Source of the DNA: Lojkania enalia
Lineage: Eukaryota > Ascomycota > Dothideomycetes > Pleosporales
DNA length: 64,000 nt
NCBI GenBank assembly: GCA_010094045.1
Contig: ML986655.1
Coordinates: 1-64,000 of the forward strand
Direction: 5' to 3'
Positions 1 through 11,897 of the stretch are shown here, one piece after another. Numbering within the stretch: the stretch's first letter is position 1; each line of letters opens with the position of its first letter. The position numbers were made by a program, and so were the translations under genes. The notes below the pieces were generated by a model. That model saw only the letters and a program-made list of their open reading frames with translations, was not told where the DNA came from and ran no database searches.

Positions 1-201
1 TATTAGTATAAAATTGTTTAAATTATATTAAATATTAAAGTAGTACGTTTTTTACTATTTATTTAACCTCTTTTAATAGTTAAAAGAGTTAAGTTTACTT
101 AATTCTCGTTCTAGACTATATTCTTATTATTTTATTATTATATTATTATTAAAAGCTTAAGTATCGCGTTTTAGTAATAGAGTAGACTACTTACTTATAT
201 A
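1..201. repeat. RIP-degraded repeat, matches 10,557-10,757
   Basis: This AT-rich flank of the first pogo element has no open frame. It matches 10,557-10,757 with few differences, and both copies end in the same stretch reading agtagactacttacttata. The second copy lies at the right end of a pogo-like relic, so this piece may be the end of a similar relic lying mostly outside the window. Confidence 0.6.
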
Positions 202-2073
202 ACGTACAGTATAAGCGAGCTAATCACCCAAGCGAGCTAATTATAATACTAAAACTCTACTAAAATCGCGATAATTATACTTTATAGTATTATACTACAA
301 CTAACAACTGTAGAATTAATTTAGAAAGAAGCTAGAATACAGCTTGACCTTTAAGCTCTTTAATAAAATATAATACTAACTATACGTCGCGTTGCATTAA
401 TCTATAATATCTTCTAAAGTATACTTAGTATATAAAGGCGAGGAACAGCTCTACAACGCGATTACCGGCCTAATTTAATAAAGCTTAGTAAGACTAAGGA
501 GTGGGTAATTGTTTAGTATATACTAGATTTAAATATAAGAGGATTTCCGCCGCGGCTTACTACTATTTAAGATATAGCTAATTTACTGCTAGCTGCACGC
601 TCTACTAGCTAGGTTAGAAAGAACTAGGTAGAGAACTTTATTAAACGTACGCCTAAGCTTAAGATTAAATTTAATTAAAAGTACGACTATTTAAAAGCTA
701 AATACAAGGATCCTAAGATTATAGGAGGCTGGTTCTACCTTATATAAAATATAAAGGTTAAGTATAGTATTATTAATAAAGATATATATAACTTTAACAA
801 ATCAGGCTTTATAATAGGCGTAATATCAATAGAAGTAGTAGTTACTAGCTCTAAGAGATAGAATTAACTAAAGTAGCTCCAGCTAGGCAATCGCGAGTAG
901 ACTACAGTTATCTAGAGTATTAACACGATAGAATAGGTAATACTATCTTTTATTATCTTTATAAGCACCTACCACCTCTCTATATAATATAAAGAAGATA
1001 ATATTCTACCAACCTGGGCTATATAGGTTACTAATAACAGCTAGACGATAAATAATATTAGTATTAAGTAGTTAAAGCACTTTAACATATATATAAAGAA
1101 TCGTACTATTAGTACGTATTAATTACTAATTCTCGATAGTTATAAAAGCTATAACTCGCTTAAATTCAGGCAGTACTATAAGGAAAAGAATATTATTACT
1201 CTCTATATACCTCTACATTTATTATACCTACTACAGCTACTAGATATAGGTTATTTCTCGCCTTTAAAGACTGCGTATAGGCGCTAAGTCGAGTAGCTAA
1301 TATACGGTTATATTAACTACATTATAAAAATCGAGTTTTTACCCTACTTTAAAGCAGCTTTTAACGCAGCAATTATAAAGAGTAATATCCTAAGTAGCTT
1401 TTAAAACGCTAGCCTAGTTCTATTTAACCTAGATATAGTACTATTAAAGCTTAAAGTTTAATTGCGTATACTAATACCTCCTATAGTTAAAAATACCCCT
1501 TAGGAGTTAAAAATACTAAGTAATCCTATCGAATTTAGGTCTTAATCTATATACGTTCGATTAAGAGTTTAAAAGTATCTAGATAGCTTATCTACTTTAA
1601 TAGTAGAAGCGTTTAAACAGTTTATAAAGGGTGCTGCGTATATAATATATAAAAACGTACTATTATGCGCTTAGGTCGCTAAGCTTTAAGCAGCTAATAA
1701 GGCTGCTATACAACATCAATCGTATAAAAGAAAGCGTATATAGAAGGAAGGTAACCTAACAATTGAAGAAAGCGCTTAATTAACTACTTTAAAAGATTTT
1801 AGCGCTTATACTAATAGAAAGAAGGGTAGAAAGAAGGCGCGCGTTAATAGAGACCAGCTAACTTAAAGGCGCTGCAGGTAGTATAGTAAGGCTAGATATA
1901 ACTCACGGACGTGTAAAAATAATACTATAGATATAGAAGAATAGGCTACTATACTATATAGTATAATAGAATGTAAGAAAGTATAATATTTTACGAAAAG
2001 TAGTCGTGATTTTAGTATGGTCTTAGTATTATAATCAGCTCGCTTGGGTGATCAGCTTGCTTATGCTGTATGT
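202..2073 (+). mobile_element. Fot1/pogo DNA transposon, copy A, RIP-inactivated
   Basis: A complete 1,872-bp Tc1/mariner-type element of the Fot1/pogo group, flanked by TA on both sides. The terminal inverted repeats are about 65 bp; each holds two direct copies of the motif aagcgagctgat separated by a short spacer, a likely transposase-binding site. The plus strand keeps the outline of a DDE transposase (DDE_1 family): the ILDSY block with its aspartate at 1,135-1,137, and a block near 1,228-1,270 that corresponds to the usual LQPLDVGVF motif. The frame is broken by many TAG and TAA codons of RIP type, so it encodes nothing functional. Copies B (3,733) and C (37,209) have the same length. 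Confidence 0.9.
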
Positions 2074-2846
2074 TAGGCTGCTTACTTATAAGGTACGTTA
2101 GTAATACTAATTATATTAATACTATAGAGTAATTACTATTCTATAATATATCTAATATAGCCTTTAATAATAATTCTAATACTTATTAAAGTTTCTATAA
2201 ATATATATATTTACTTTTTAGAATACTAATTAATTAAAAAGCTTTAATTTAGTATATAGTTATAAAATTAACTACTAAAGTAGAATTATTAGTACTATTA
2301 GTTACTAGATTAGAAATAGAATAGTAGTAGAAGGTTTTTATCTTACTATACTTCTATATTAATATATAACTAGTACTACTTTATAATAATTAATAAATAG
2401 TAGATATTGTAAATAAGTTATCTAAGTATTTTAATACTAAACTTTACTATATAAATATATACTAGTACAAGCTATATTAAAAATTAGTAGAGTAGAAATT
2501 TATAATTAGTTGGTAACTAATAAATCTAATACTAGCTAATAGTTTTATAAAAGTTCTACAGCCATAATAATACTAAAAATTTATTAAACAACTAAAAATA
2601 GAAGATATTTCAGCTAGAATTAAATCTTAGGAATTTCTATTAGCTAAATAAATCGATTACTAATAAGAATCTTAGGGGGTGATAAAAAATTAATTATAAC
2701 TTACCTTATATTATATTAAATTAATATTTCTATAAGTATATTTAGTTTTACTACTAGTTATTCTATATAATTTACTTTTTTTAGTATAGTATCTACCTTT
2801 ATTTTTTTAATACAACTTCTCCTTTATAGTTAAAACTAGGGGGGTA
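2074..2846 (+). pseudogene. Copia RNase H remnant
   Basis: Reading through stops on the plus strand, 2,250-2,660 recalls the C-terminal RNase H part of a Copia polyprotein: an NQQIVDIVNK-like stretch, then a region matching the family's usual D-I-H-x-H-W-L-R block, and an ending KFIKQLKIEDISARI. A G-rich run at 2,838-2,844 just before the presumed LTR would be the polypurine tract. Gag, integrase and RT of this copy are not seen nearby, so it is a 3' fragment. The family assignment rests on motif order only. Confidence 0.6.
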
Positions 2847-3065
2847 TATTATAGAGATTTTTAGCTAGTCTACCGAGCTGTATTAGATATCGACGTACGA
2901 TATTATAGTCGATATTATGCTAGATATTACGCTAAATATTAGCTAATATACCCCTTTTTATATATATATAAATATAGCCCGCTAGCTATCTTTAATTAAG
3001 TAGTTTAGCTTCTTATCTCTCTCCCTAAAATAAGATTCGCCTCTTACTATAAATATAGTTTAATA
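2847..3065 (+). repeat. Probable 3' LTR of the Copia remnant
   Basis: It starts with TATTATAG right after the polypurine tract and ends with TTTAATA, fitting RIP-altered TGTTA...TAACA termini. It holds short palindromic runs around 2,885-2,930. No second copy or target-site duplication was found, so the limits are tentative. Confidence 0.4.
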
Positions 3066-3479
3066 CCCATTTAACTAAAGCGCTATTAAAGTATATATAG
3101 ATTATAGTTATAGCTAGTAGATAGTAGGTAAGATTAGATATAAGTAGAAGAGGATAGAAACTATATAGGGTAGTATAGATAGATATATTAATAAAGTTCT
3201 TTTAACCTCTTAGTTAAAGTATAGTAGGGGAATATATAGTATATAAGACTATTTAGTTAAGGGCTATATAGCTAACTAGGTATATAACCTAAACTTATAT
3301 ACCCCTTTTAAATTTAAACGTATTTAAATCTAATATAATAAATAAGAGAGTAGTAAAAAGATATATAAAAGGATATAAAAAGAAATAATCTAGTATAGTT
3401 TAGCCTTATTAAAACCTTAGAACCTAGTAGGATAAAATTAGATAAAAGAGTATTAGTAGATTAAAAAGGAAATAAATAT
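3066..3479. other. AT-rich relic sequence without recognisable gene
   Basis: RIP-type sequence with many TAG and TAA codons in all frames. The purine-rich plus strand could be an old gag-like coding stretch, but no motif supports that. Confidence 0.5.
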
Positions 3480-3732
3480 CTAGTTATAGACTATAATTAA
3501 ACTTATAGTAGCTATATATAATTATAAGCCTTTTAAACTTATAGTAATTATATATAATTATAAGCTTTAATTAAACTTATAGTAACTATATATAACTATA
3601 AGCCTTTTAAACTTATAGCAATTATTTATAGCTATTAGCTATAGTTAGACTTATCGTAGTTATATATAACTACTAGTTATAAAGGAAATAAATATTTAGC
3701 TATAGGCTATAGTTAAACTTATAGTAGTTATA
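3480..3732. repeat. Minisatellite-like tandem repeat
   Basis: Imperfect tandem units of about 45-50 bp built on aaacttatagtaactatata followed by ataactataagcctttt. The array is split by pogo copy B and resumes at 5,605-5,690 with the same unit, so the pogo element landed inside an existing array. Confidence 0.65.
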
Positions 3733-5604
3733 ACATATAGCACAAGCGAGCTGATCACCCAAACGAGCTGATTATAATGCTAAGACTATACTAAAATCGC
3801 GACTACTTTTCGCAAAATATTATACTCTCTTATATTCTATTATACTATATAATATAGTAGCCTATTCTTCTATATCTATAGCATTATTTTTATACGTCCG
3901 CAAGTTATATCTAGTCTTATCGCACTACCTGTAGCGCCTTTAAGTCAGCTAGTTTCTATTAACACGCGCCTTCTTCCTACTCTTCTTCCTATTAGTACGA
4001 GTGCTAAACTCTTTTAGAGCAGTTAATTAAGCGCCTTCTTTAATCGTTAGGTTGCCTTCCTTCTATATACGCTTTCTTTTATACGATTAATGTTATATAG
4101 CGGCCTTATTAGCTATTTAAAGCTTAGTAACTTAAGCGTATAATAGTACGTTTTTATATATTATATAGACAGCACCCTTTATAAACTATTTAAACGCCTC
4201 TACTATTAAAGTAGATAAACTATCTAGGTACTTTTAAACTCTTAATCGAACGTACGTAGATTAAAACTTAAATTCGATAGGATTACTTAGTATTTTTAAT
4301 TCTTAAGGGGTATCTTTAACTATAAAAGATATTAGCATATATAGTCGAACTTTAAGCTTTAATAGTATTATATTTAGGTTAAATAGAACTAGACTAGCGC
4401 CTTAAAAGCTACTTAGGATATTACTTTTTATAATTACTACGTTAAAAGCTGCTTTAAAGTAGAGTAAGAACTCGATTTTTATAATATAGTTAATATAACC
4501 GTATATTAACTACTCGACTTAGCGCCTATATATAGTCTTTAAAGGTGAGAAATAACCTATATCTAGTAGCTGTAGTAGGTATAATAAATGTAGAGGTATA
4601 TAGAGAGTAATAATATTCTTTTCCTCGTAGAGCTGCCTAAATTTAAGCGAGTTATAGTTTTTATAGCTGTCGAGAATTAGTAATTAATATATACTAATAG
4701 TACGATCCTTTATATATATATTAAAGTACTTTAACTACTTAATACTAATAATATTTATCGTCTAGCTATTATTAGTAATCTGTATAGCCTAGGTTAGTAG
4801 AATATTATCTTCTTTATACTATATAGAGAGGTAGTAGGTACTTATAAAGATAATAAAAGGTAGTATTATCTATCCTATTATATTAATACTCTAGATAACT
4901 ATAGTCTACTTATAATTACCTAACTAGAGCTGCTTTAGTTAATTCCGTCTCTTAGAGCTAGTAACTACTACTTCTATTAATATTACGTCTATTATAAAGC
5001 CTAATTTATTAAAGTTATATATATCTTCGTTAATAATACTATACTTAGCCTTTATATTCTATATAAGGTAGAACTAGCCTCCTATAACTTTAGAATTCTC
5101 GTATTTAGCTCTTAAATAGTCGTACTTTTGATTAAATTTAACTTTAAGTTTAAGCGTACGTTTAATAAAATTCTCTACCTAGTTCTTTCTAACCTAGCTA
5201 GTAGAGCATATAGCTAGTAGTAAATTGGCTATATCTTAAATAGTAGTAAGCTGTAGTAGAAATCCTCTTATATCTAGATCTAGTATATACTAAATAATTA
5301 CCTACTCCTCAGTCTTACTAAGCTTTATTAAATTAGGCTAGTAATTGTGTTATAGAACTGTTCCTCGCCTTTATATACTAAGTATACTTTAGGAGATATT
5401 ATAGATTAATATAACGTAACGTATAGTTAGTATTACATCTTATTAAAGAGCTTAGAGTATAAACTATATTCTAGCTTCTTTCTAAATTGGTTCTATAGTT
5501 GTTAGTTGTAGTATAATACTATAAAATATAATTATCGCGATTTTAGTAGGGTTTTAGCATTATAATTAGCTTGCTTAAGTAATCAGCTTACTTATACTAT
5601 ATGT
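3733..5604 (-). mobile_element. Fot1/pogo DNA transposon, copy B, RIP-inactivated
   Basis: The same 1,872-bp element as at 202-2,073, in reverse orientation and flanked by TA. The terminal repeats and their doubled aagcgagctgat motif are better preserved here at the left end. The minus strand carries the DDE transposase outline with many RIP-derived stops. Equal length to copy A with differences that are almost all transitions shows decay by RIP rather than by deletion. Confidence 0.9.
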
Positions 5605-6072
5605 TATATAACTATAAACTTTTCGGACTTATAATAGTTATATATAGCTACTAGCTATAGTTAAACTTATAGTAACTATCTTAAGAATAAGCGTACTTTA
5701 AGCTAATTTCAACTATAAGCTACCCTCTACTATATAGGTAGAGCTGTATAAAGTACGAGCTTATACTACTAATAGTATAGTTTTAGATAGGGATCTTCCG
5801 CTGTTATAATATTATTAGACCTCGCTCTATATATTAAAACGTCCCTTAAACCTATTATTAAGGTTCTAATATACTTCTTTTTCTATAATAGATTAAGGCT
5901 AATTAATATATAATTTAAACTTAACGTTTTAAATAAGATTAAGCTAATTACTCTATATAAAATTAAGCTAATTACTTAATAGGAAAGTCTTTAAAATTAA
6001 GAAGTAATAGCTAGTTCTAGTAGTATTATTTAGGAAGTAGTTTTATAAGACTATCTACTAGCTAGTAGCTAG
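5605..6072. other. Tandem-repeat tail and degraded sequence
   Basis: The first 90 bases continue the minisatellite interrupted by pogo copy B. The rest is RIP-altered DNA with no assignable motif, apart from a small internal duplication of the aattaagctaattac type near 5,935-5,980. Confidence 0.5.
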
Positions 6073-6284
6073 TATTATAAGAGGCTATAAGCAGGGACGA
6101 TAAGGCTTATCTAACGCTTGGTATAATATACTATATACAGATCTCAGGTGTCGTATAAAAGGATAGCTAAAGAGTAAACTATACACGAGGCAAGTAGGAA
6201 GATAAGAGAGAAGAAGAAAGTATATATATAGAAGCGAGCGCGCTATATATAGGTATTAGGGGGGAATATAAGGATACCGTAATA
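6073..6284 (-). repeat. Solo LTR, family of the 11,262-23,135 element
   Basis: This 212-bp sequence is the reverse complement of the 211-bp LTRs at 11,262-11,472 and 22,925-23,135. It begins TATTATAAGAGG and ends CCGTAATA. No internal sequence accompanies it, so it looks like a recombination footprint. The flanks share only ctag, so the target-site duplication is uncertain. Confidence 0.7.
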
Positions 6285-9200
6285 CTAGTCTAGATATATA
6301 ATAGGTCGATTTAATTATTCTAAACTTCTTATTAAAGCTAGTAATAATAGATATTAATATAGCGAAGCGATATTTTAAGTTAAGGTATAGTAGTTATAAC
6401 TAGCCTAATTATCTATTAATTATTATAATATAGGATCTATTTATTATCTAGATTAAATTTAACGTTTTTAAATAGTCTTTACTACTAGATTAGTTTAGTA
6501 CTAGTAGAAGAAGTAGTAATTAATTCAGCTTTAATAGTTAATTTAGTAATACAGCGTTATAATATTACTTTCTAGTTAATAAAGCTACTAAATAGGAAGA
6601 ATATATAGCTTTATAAGCTCTTTCGAGTAGCTCGGTAATTAGTATATAATATATTAGTTACTCTAAAGAAGTCTAGCTCTTAATAGTCTATAATATAAGC
6701 TATATTAATTAATACTAATATATTATAGTATAGTAACCAGCTCTTAGAATTAAATAGGTACGCTAGTATATAGTAGGCAGCGTTAATATAGTATTAAGAA
6801 GGGTTAATTAGAAATTTAGCTAATATCGAATATACTTTAGTAATATTAGAACGTGTAGCTCCTACTATATAGCTAATTAAACTAACTAGCTAAGTATATT
6901 AATAGATATTTATTTTATTCCTTAGTTAATTAGATAGAAGAAGTTCTTTAATTAAAAGTAGCGTTAATAGAAGTTACTTAACTAGCTTTAGTAAGATATA
7001 TTTTAGAGCTAGTTTATTAAAATATACTTTTTAAGATAGTTATATAGATCTATTTATATAATCTTATAATATTTAAATTCTATAGAAGGTATTTAGGTCT
7101 CTAAGAAATCTAATCTTATAGTATTGAAGTAGCTTCTTTTTAAATTCGTTAAGCGTAGCTATATAAGCTAGTTTAGCTAGTAGGATAATATTATCGATAT
7201 AGAAGAAGACTAGAAACTTATTATTCTTCTATAGGTAAGGAGTATCTTTAACCTTTTATAGTTCTAGTTTTATAAGAGTATTAGTTAGCTCTTTATACTA
7301 GAGTAGTAGTAATATTTTTAGATTATAAAAAGCTTAATATAGCTCCTATAGATAATTAAGATTAGAGAAACTATCTAGTAGATAGTAATATACTAGTAAT
7401 AAAAGCTAAGTATTAGTAAATATATTAATAGTATCGTATTAACGGATTTCTAGATTAAAGTAGGCTATAATAGCTATTAGAGCTTAAAATATTCGAATAG
7501 CTAAGGTAGTAGTATATATATCCTCTACTACTAATTAAAGGTCGCTATATATATAAATTCTAGCTTTATACTTAACTAGATATCCTTTACTATTAAGCTT
7601 ATATTTAAATACCTAGAGTAATAGAAGTATTTTTTATTCTATATTAAGGTTCTTCTAGAATTTTTTTTAATAGATACTCTTATATTTAATAGTAGCAATC
7701 TTATACTATATAATTAATAGATATTCTTCTTTATATAGAAAGAGAAGCTTTATAAAATTTTAATAGAAGTATAGTTTAGATAGTAAAATACTTTAATAGA
7801 ATCGCATCTTAGATACTTTAGATAATATAGCTACGTACGTAGACTAATAGGTCTTAATAAAGAACCTACTACTTTTAGTTTTATATAGTAATTTTCGTAA
7901 TCTAATTAATTCTTAAGAAAGAATATAGGACTAATAGAGATTACCAATAATAAGCTTATATATAACGGCCTATAATTAGCTAAGTATAGGATAGGGTAAT
8001 AACTAAGAGTAATTATATACTATAAGAGGATTATTCTTATAGGTTTATAATAGAAGTATATAAGTAGAATATATAAAGAATATTTAAGTTAACTATAAAG
8101 AGCTATAAAAGTTAAAGTTGTAAAGTTATTAAATATAATTTAGTTTTCCTACTATTCCTCTTACTTAGTTGCTAATTTACGACTAAGCGGGCTTAGTAGC
8201 TTAATCTTAACTAAGTTGCTAAGCTATCTATATAACTAGCTTTACTTACTTATCTATATAGAATCTTATACTTTAATAGGTTCTAACGCGAGGGTATTTA
8301 TAATATTACAATTCTAAGCTATATTTAAATTAATTAATTATCGCCTTTTACACTTTTTTAATTAGCTTAAAAAAGTAATTATCTTATTATATAGCTGTTA
8401 ACTATTACTTACTATTAAATATATTAATTCTAATCTTAATTAATTATTTAATTAATTACTTAATTTACTACTTAGTTAATTATTTTATTAATTATTTAAT
8501 TAATCGCCTAATTAATCTTATATAGGATTTAGAAATTATAAAGTAGCTAGAGTTAAAAGTAGATAAGACTAATTATATCTTAGTAATTAGATACTTTTCT
8601 AGTCTAGTTTAGCATTAATTATACTAGATTTACTAGATTAAAATATAAGTTAGTTTATTTTATATTCTAATTTATCTAATTCTAGTTTAAACGAGTCTTT
8701 AAAGTTTTAAAAAGCTAGTTTTTAGTATATATAAATAACGTCTATAAGTTTAGAATCTTATAATATAAAATTAGAGTTGTTTTAATATTAATAGAATAGG
8801 TTTTCCTTAAATATAATATCTCTAATGTAGTTTATAAGCGAGCTATTAGTATAAGTAAACTATTACCTTACTAAACTTTTAACAGCCTACCTAGATTAAT
8901 ATATAATAGCTTAATATAATAATATAATATACCTTATAAATAAGCGGTCTATATAAGTAAATAGTCTACTCTATTAACCTTTTTAACCTTTATATATATA
9001 TAGCTTAACAACTAAATAATAGAATAGTAATTTATAACTTACGCGATTATTCTATAGAAATTTCTATATCCTTCTAGTATATATAAGAATTATATCTAGT
9101 CTTACTATAGTAGTTATAGCACGCTTTATACTATCTATTTATACTTAATTACACCCTAAATTAGCGTATTATAGCCCGAGTTTTCTTCTTATTATCCTTT

Positions 9201-9470
9201 TTAGCAATAATTATCTCTTCTTATATTTTTATTAGGGTCTCTTATACTTAAATCTACCTTTTTTTCTACTGTTTCTATTTTATTACTACTTTATTTACTT
9301 TTTAAAAGCTAACAATTTTATTATATATTAACCTAATCTAATATATTACTTTTATAGAATCTTTTTTAAGCTAATTTAGCTTCTTAATAATAGAAGCTAA
9401 TAAAAAGCTTATATCTCTTTAAATCTGATTATAAATTAATATTAATTAAGCTTCTAGCTTACGCGTATTA
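6285..9470 (-). pseudogene. Copia polyprotein remnant
   Basis: The minus strand between about 7,620 and 7,150 reads, through stops, as a Copia reverse transcriptase: a FKYKLNSKGYLVKYKAR block, a YTTTLAIRIF block, an LWYKEL block and the catalytic box FFYIDNIILLA, in that order. In the catalytic box the second aspartate has become asparagine. The part from 8,500 to 9,300 probably belongs to the same element upstream of RT, but no integrase motif is clean. The polyprotein is destroyed by TAG and TAA codons. LTRs could not be defined. Confidence 0.6.
7971..8310 (-). repeat. Repeat also present at 25,571-25,870
   Basis: A 300-340-bp block, very similar to 25,571-25,870. The copy here has extra bases near 8,170-8,205. 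Its ends (TATAATTAGC and ATATTACA) allow it to be an LTR, but the flanks show no target-site duplication. It could equally be an internal part of the surrounding Copia relic that was copied elsewhere. Confidence 0.5.
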
Positions 9471-10757
9471 TTTAGTATTTTTACTTCTTATAGAGTATTA
9501 TCTTATACTAGTAGTATTAATATACGGAGCTTTATATTAAGCTTTAAAAGTACTACTTCTAGACTAAATAGGACTAAACTAGCTCCTTAAAAACTTATAT
9601 AGATATTATCCTTTATAATTAATATATTAAAAGCAGCTTTAAAAGCTAAAAAGAACTTAAGTTTTATAATATAGTTAATATAATTACGTACTAAGACTAA
9701 AATCTAATTTCTATATATATACTTTAATAGTAAAAAGTAGTTTATATCTAGTAGCTATAATAGATATAATAAATAAGCTGGTATATAGAGTAGAATAATA
9801 CTCTATTTTTTATAGAGTTTCTGAAAATTAAGCGAGTTATAACTATTATAGCTATTAAAGATTAGTAGTCGACGCGCGTCTACTATATAATCTCTTATAT
9901 ACTTATAAAAGTACTTTAACTACTTAATATTAAGTTTATTATTATCTAGCTATTTTTACTAACTATAATAGCCTAGTTTTTAGGTATATTATCGCCTTTA
10001 TACTAAGTAGAGAGATAGTAGTAGCTAGTAATAATAATAAAGGGTAGAAGCGCCTAGCTAGTAGTATTAATCCTCTAAATTACTAAAATTTATTTATAAT
10101 TATCTAATTAAATTACTTTTAATCGATTATATCTCTCTATATTTATAATAACTAGTTATAATAAGATAATACCTATTTAAAAGCTAGATTCGTTAAAGTT
10201 ATATATATTCTTATTTATAATATTATACTTCTCTTTAATATACTATATAAGTTTAAACTAGCTTTTAATTATTTTAGAATCTTTATATAAAACTTTCTGG
10301 TGATTATAAAACTAATTTAAGCGCGTTTTAAGCTTAGAAATATATCTAATAAAGTTTTTAAACTAATATATACTAATTTAGCCTATATTATACTTAGTAA
10401 GTAAGCTATTAACTATATCTTATATAGTAGCTAAGGTAGGTATAAATCCTTATAAATCTAGGTTAAATATATATTAAATAATAACCTCCTCTTTAAATTT
10501 TATTAGTTTCTTTAAGTTAAGCTTATAATTATACTATAAATAGATTCCGGTATATTATTAGTATATAGTTATTCGATTTATATTAAATATTAAAGTAGTA
10601 TATCTTTAACTATTTATTTAGCCTCTTTTAGTAGCTAAAAAAACTAAGTTTACTTAATTCTCGTTTTAGGCCATATTCTTATTATTTTATTATTATATTA
10701 TTATTAAAAGCTTAAGTATCGCGTTTTAGTAATAGAGTAGACTACTTACTTATAAGG
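9471..10757 (-). mobile_element. Diverged Fot1/pogo-like relic
   Basis: The minus strand resembles the transposase of copies A-C at low identity, including the region around the catalytic aspartate (about 9,840-9,870) and the N-terminal region near 10,330-10,500. It is an older or different family member. Terminal inverted repeats could not be found. The right end (10,557-10,757) recurs at 1-201. Confidence 0.55.
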
Positions 10758-11261
10758 TATATTAGTTCTTAAAATTATTCTATTAAATATTAGTATTCTT
10801 TAGATATATTATATAATATATTTCCTATTAAAAATAATTCTTTTATAACTTTTTTTACTATTATAGTAAATTATTCTTTAACTAGCTAGCTAGAGTTTTT
10901 AAGGATAATCTATCTAGTTTACTAGTTTATCTAAGAGTTTTCTTTTCTTAGCTATAGAATTTCTAAGATAATATTATAGTTGGTAATTTCTATAATTTAA
11001 AATATCTATTCTTATTAAGTTATTTCTAGAATTTTAAACTCTTCTAATTCTATAATATATATAACTTTCTTTTAGAAGTCTTTTCTTTCTATAATTTAAA
11101 TTATATAGGGTTGTTCTAGATATACTATAGATATTTCTTTTCTAGTAATATAGTTATTAACTATAAAATTCTTTAATACTCTACTATTAATAAATATATA
11201 TACTTTATAGCTATAGTATTATCTTAGTATTATAAAATAATATTCTCTTATAGTTCTATAT
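10758..11261 (-). pseudogene. Retroelement fragment, continues at 23,136
   Basis: RIP-degraded DNA. Its right edge is the TATAT target site of the large LTR element, whose other side continues at 23,136. Together they form one older minus-strand retroelement: a gag-like part to the right and what may be a protease part here. The protease idea is weak. Confidence 0.35.
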
Positions 11262-11472
11262 TATTACAGTATCCTCGCGTTCCCCCTAATACCTATATAT
11301 GGTATACTTACTTTAGTATATATATCTTCTTCTTCTTCTTTATTTTCCTACTTACTTTACGTTTAGCTTACTCCTTAGCTATCCTCTTATATAACACCTA
11401 AGATCTATATATAGTATACTATACTAAGTATTAGATAAGCCTTATTATCCCTACTTATAGCTTCTTATAATA
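11262..11472. repeat. Left LTR of non-coding LTR element
   Basis: A 211-bp direct repeat of 22,925-23,135. It starts TATTACAG and ends CTTATAATA. It is preceded by TATAT (11,257-11,261), which recurs immediately after the right LTR (23,136-23,140), a 5-bp target-site duplication. Confidence 0.8.
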
Positions 11473-11754
11473 TTAGGATAGCTTGCCTAGTTATATAGTA
11501 ATAGTAGCTAGATAGCTACTATAAATTTCTAGATAGAGATCTTTATTATTCTCCGTCTAGATTTTTCTTTCTAGTAATATCTAGCTAAAATATTAGTCTA
11601 GTAGCTATCTAGCTGCTTATATAGTAGTAGTAGAAGGAGCTCTAGAACTAGCTATCGTCCTCCTTTAATATACTATCGTCCTCCCTTAACGCGCTATTAT
11701 CCTCTCTCTACTATAGTCTTCGCTCCTTATTCTACTAGCTTTTTTCTATACTAG

Positions 11755-11897
11755 TTCCCTATTCTATTAGTAATATAATAACTATATTAAGCTTATTTAG
11801 TATATTATTTATTATACTAGACGCTAGTTCCTATTCTACTAGCTCTTTAAAAAGTTAAACAACTCCCTATTCTATTAGTAATATAATAACTAACGTA
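11755..11897. repeat. Tandem repeat, about 73-bp unit (left part)
   Basis: Units start ctattctattagtaatataa and contain ttaagcttatttagtatatt. The array continues at 13,737-13,811 and 22,583-22,815. The intervening DNA is two later transposon insertions. Confidence 0.75.
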
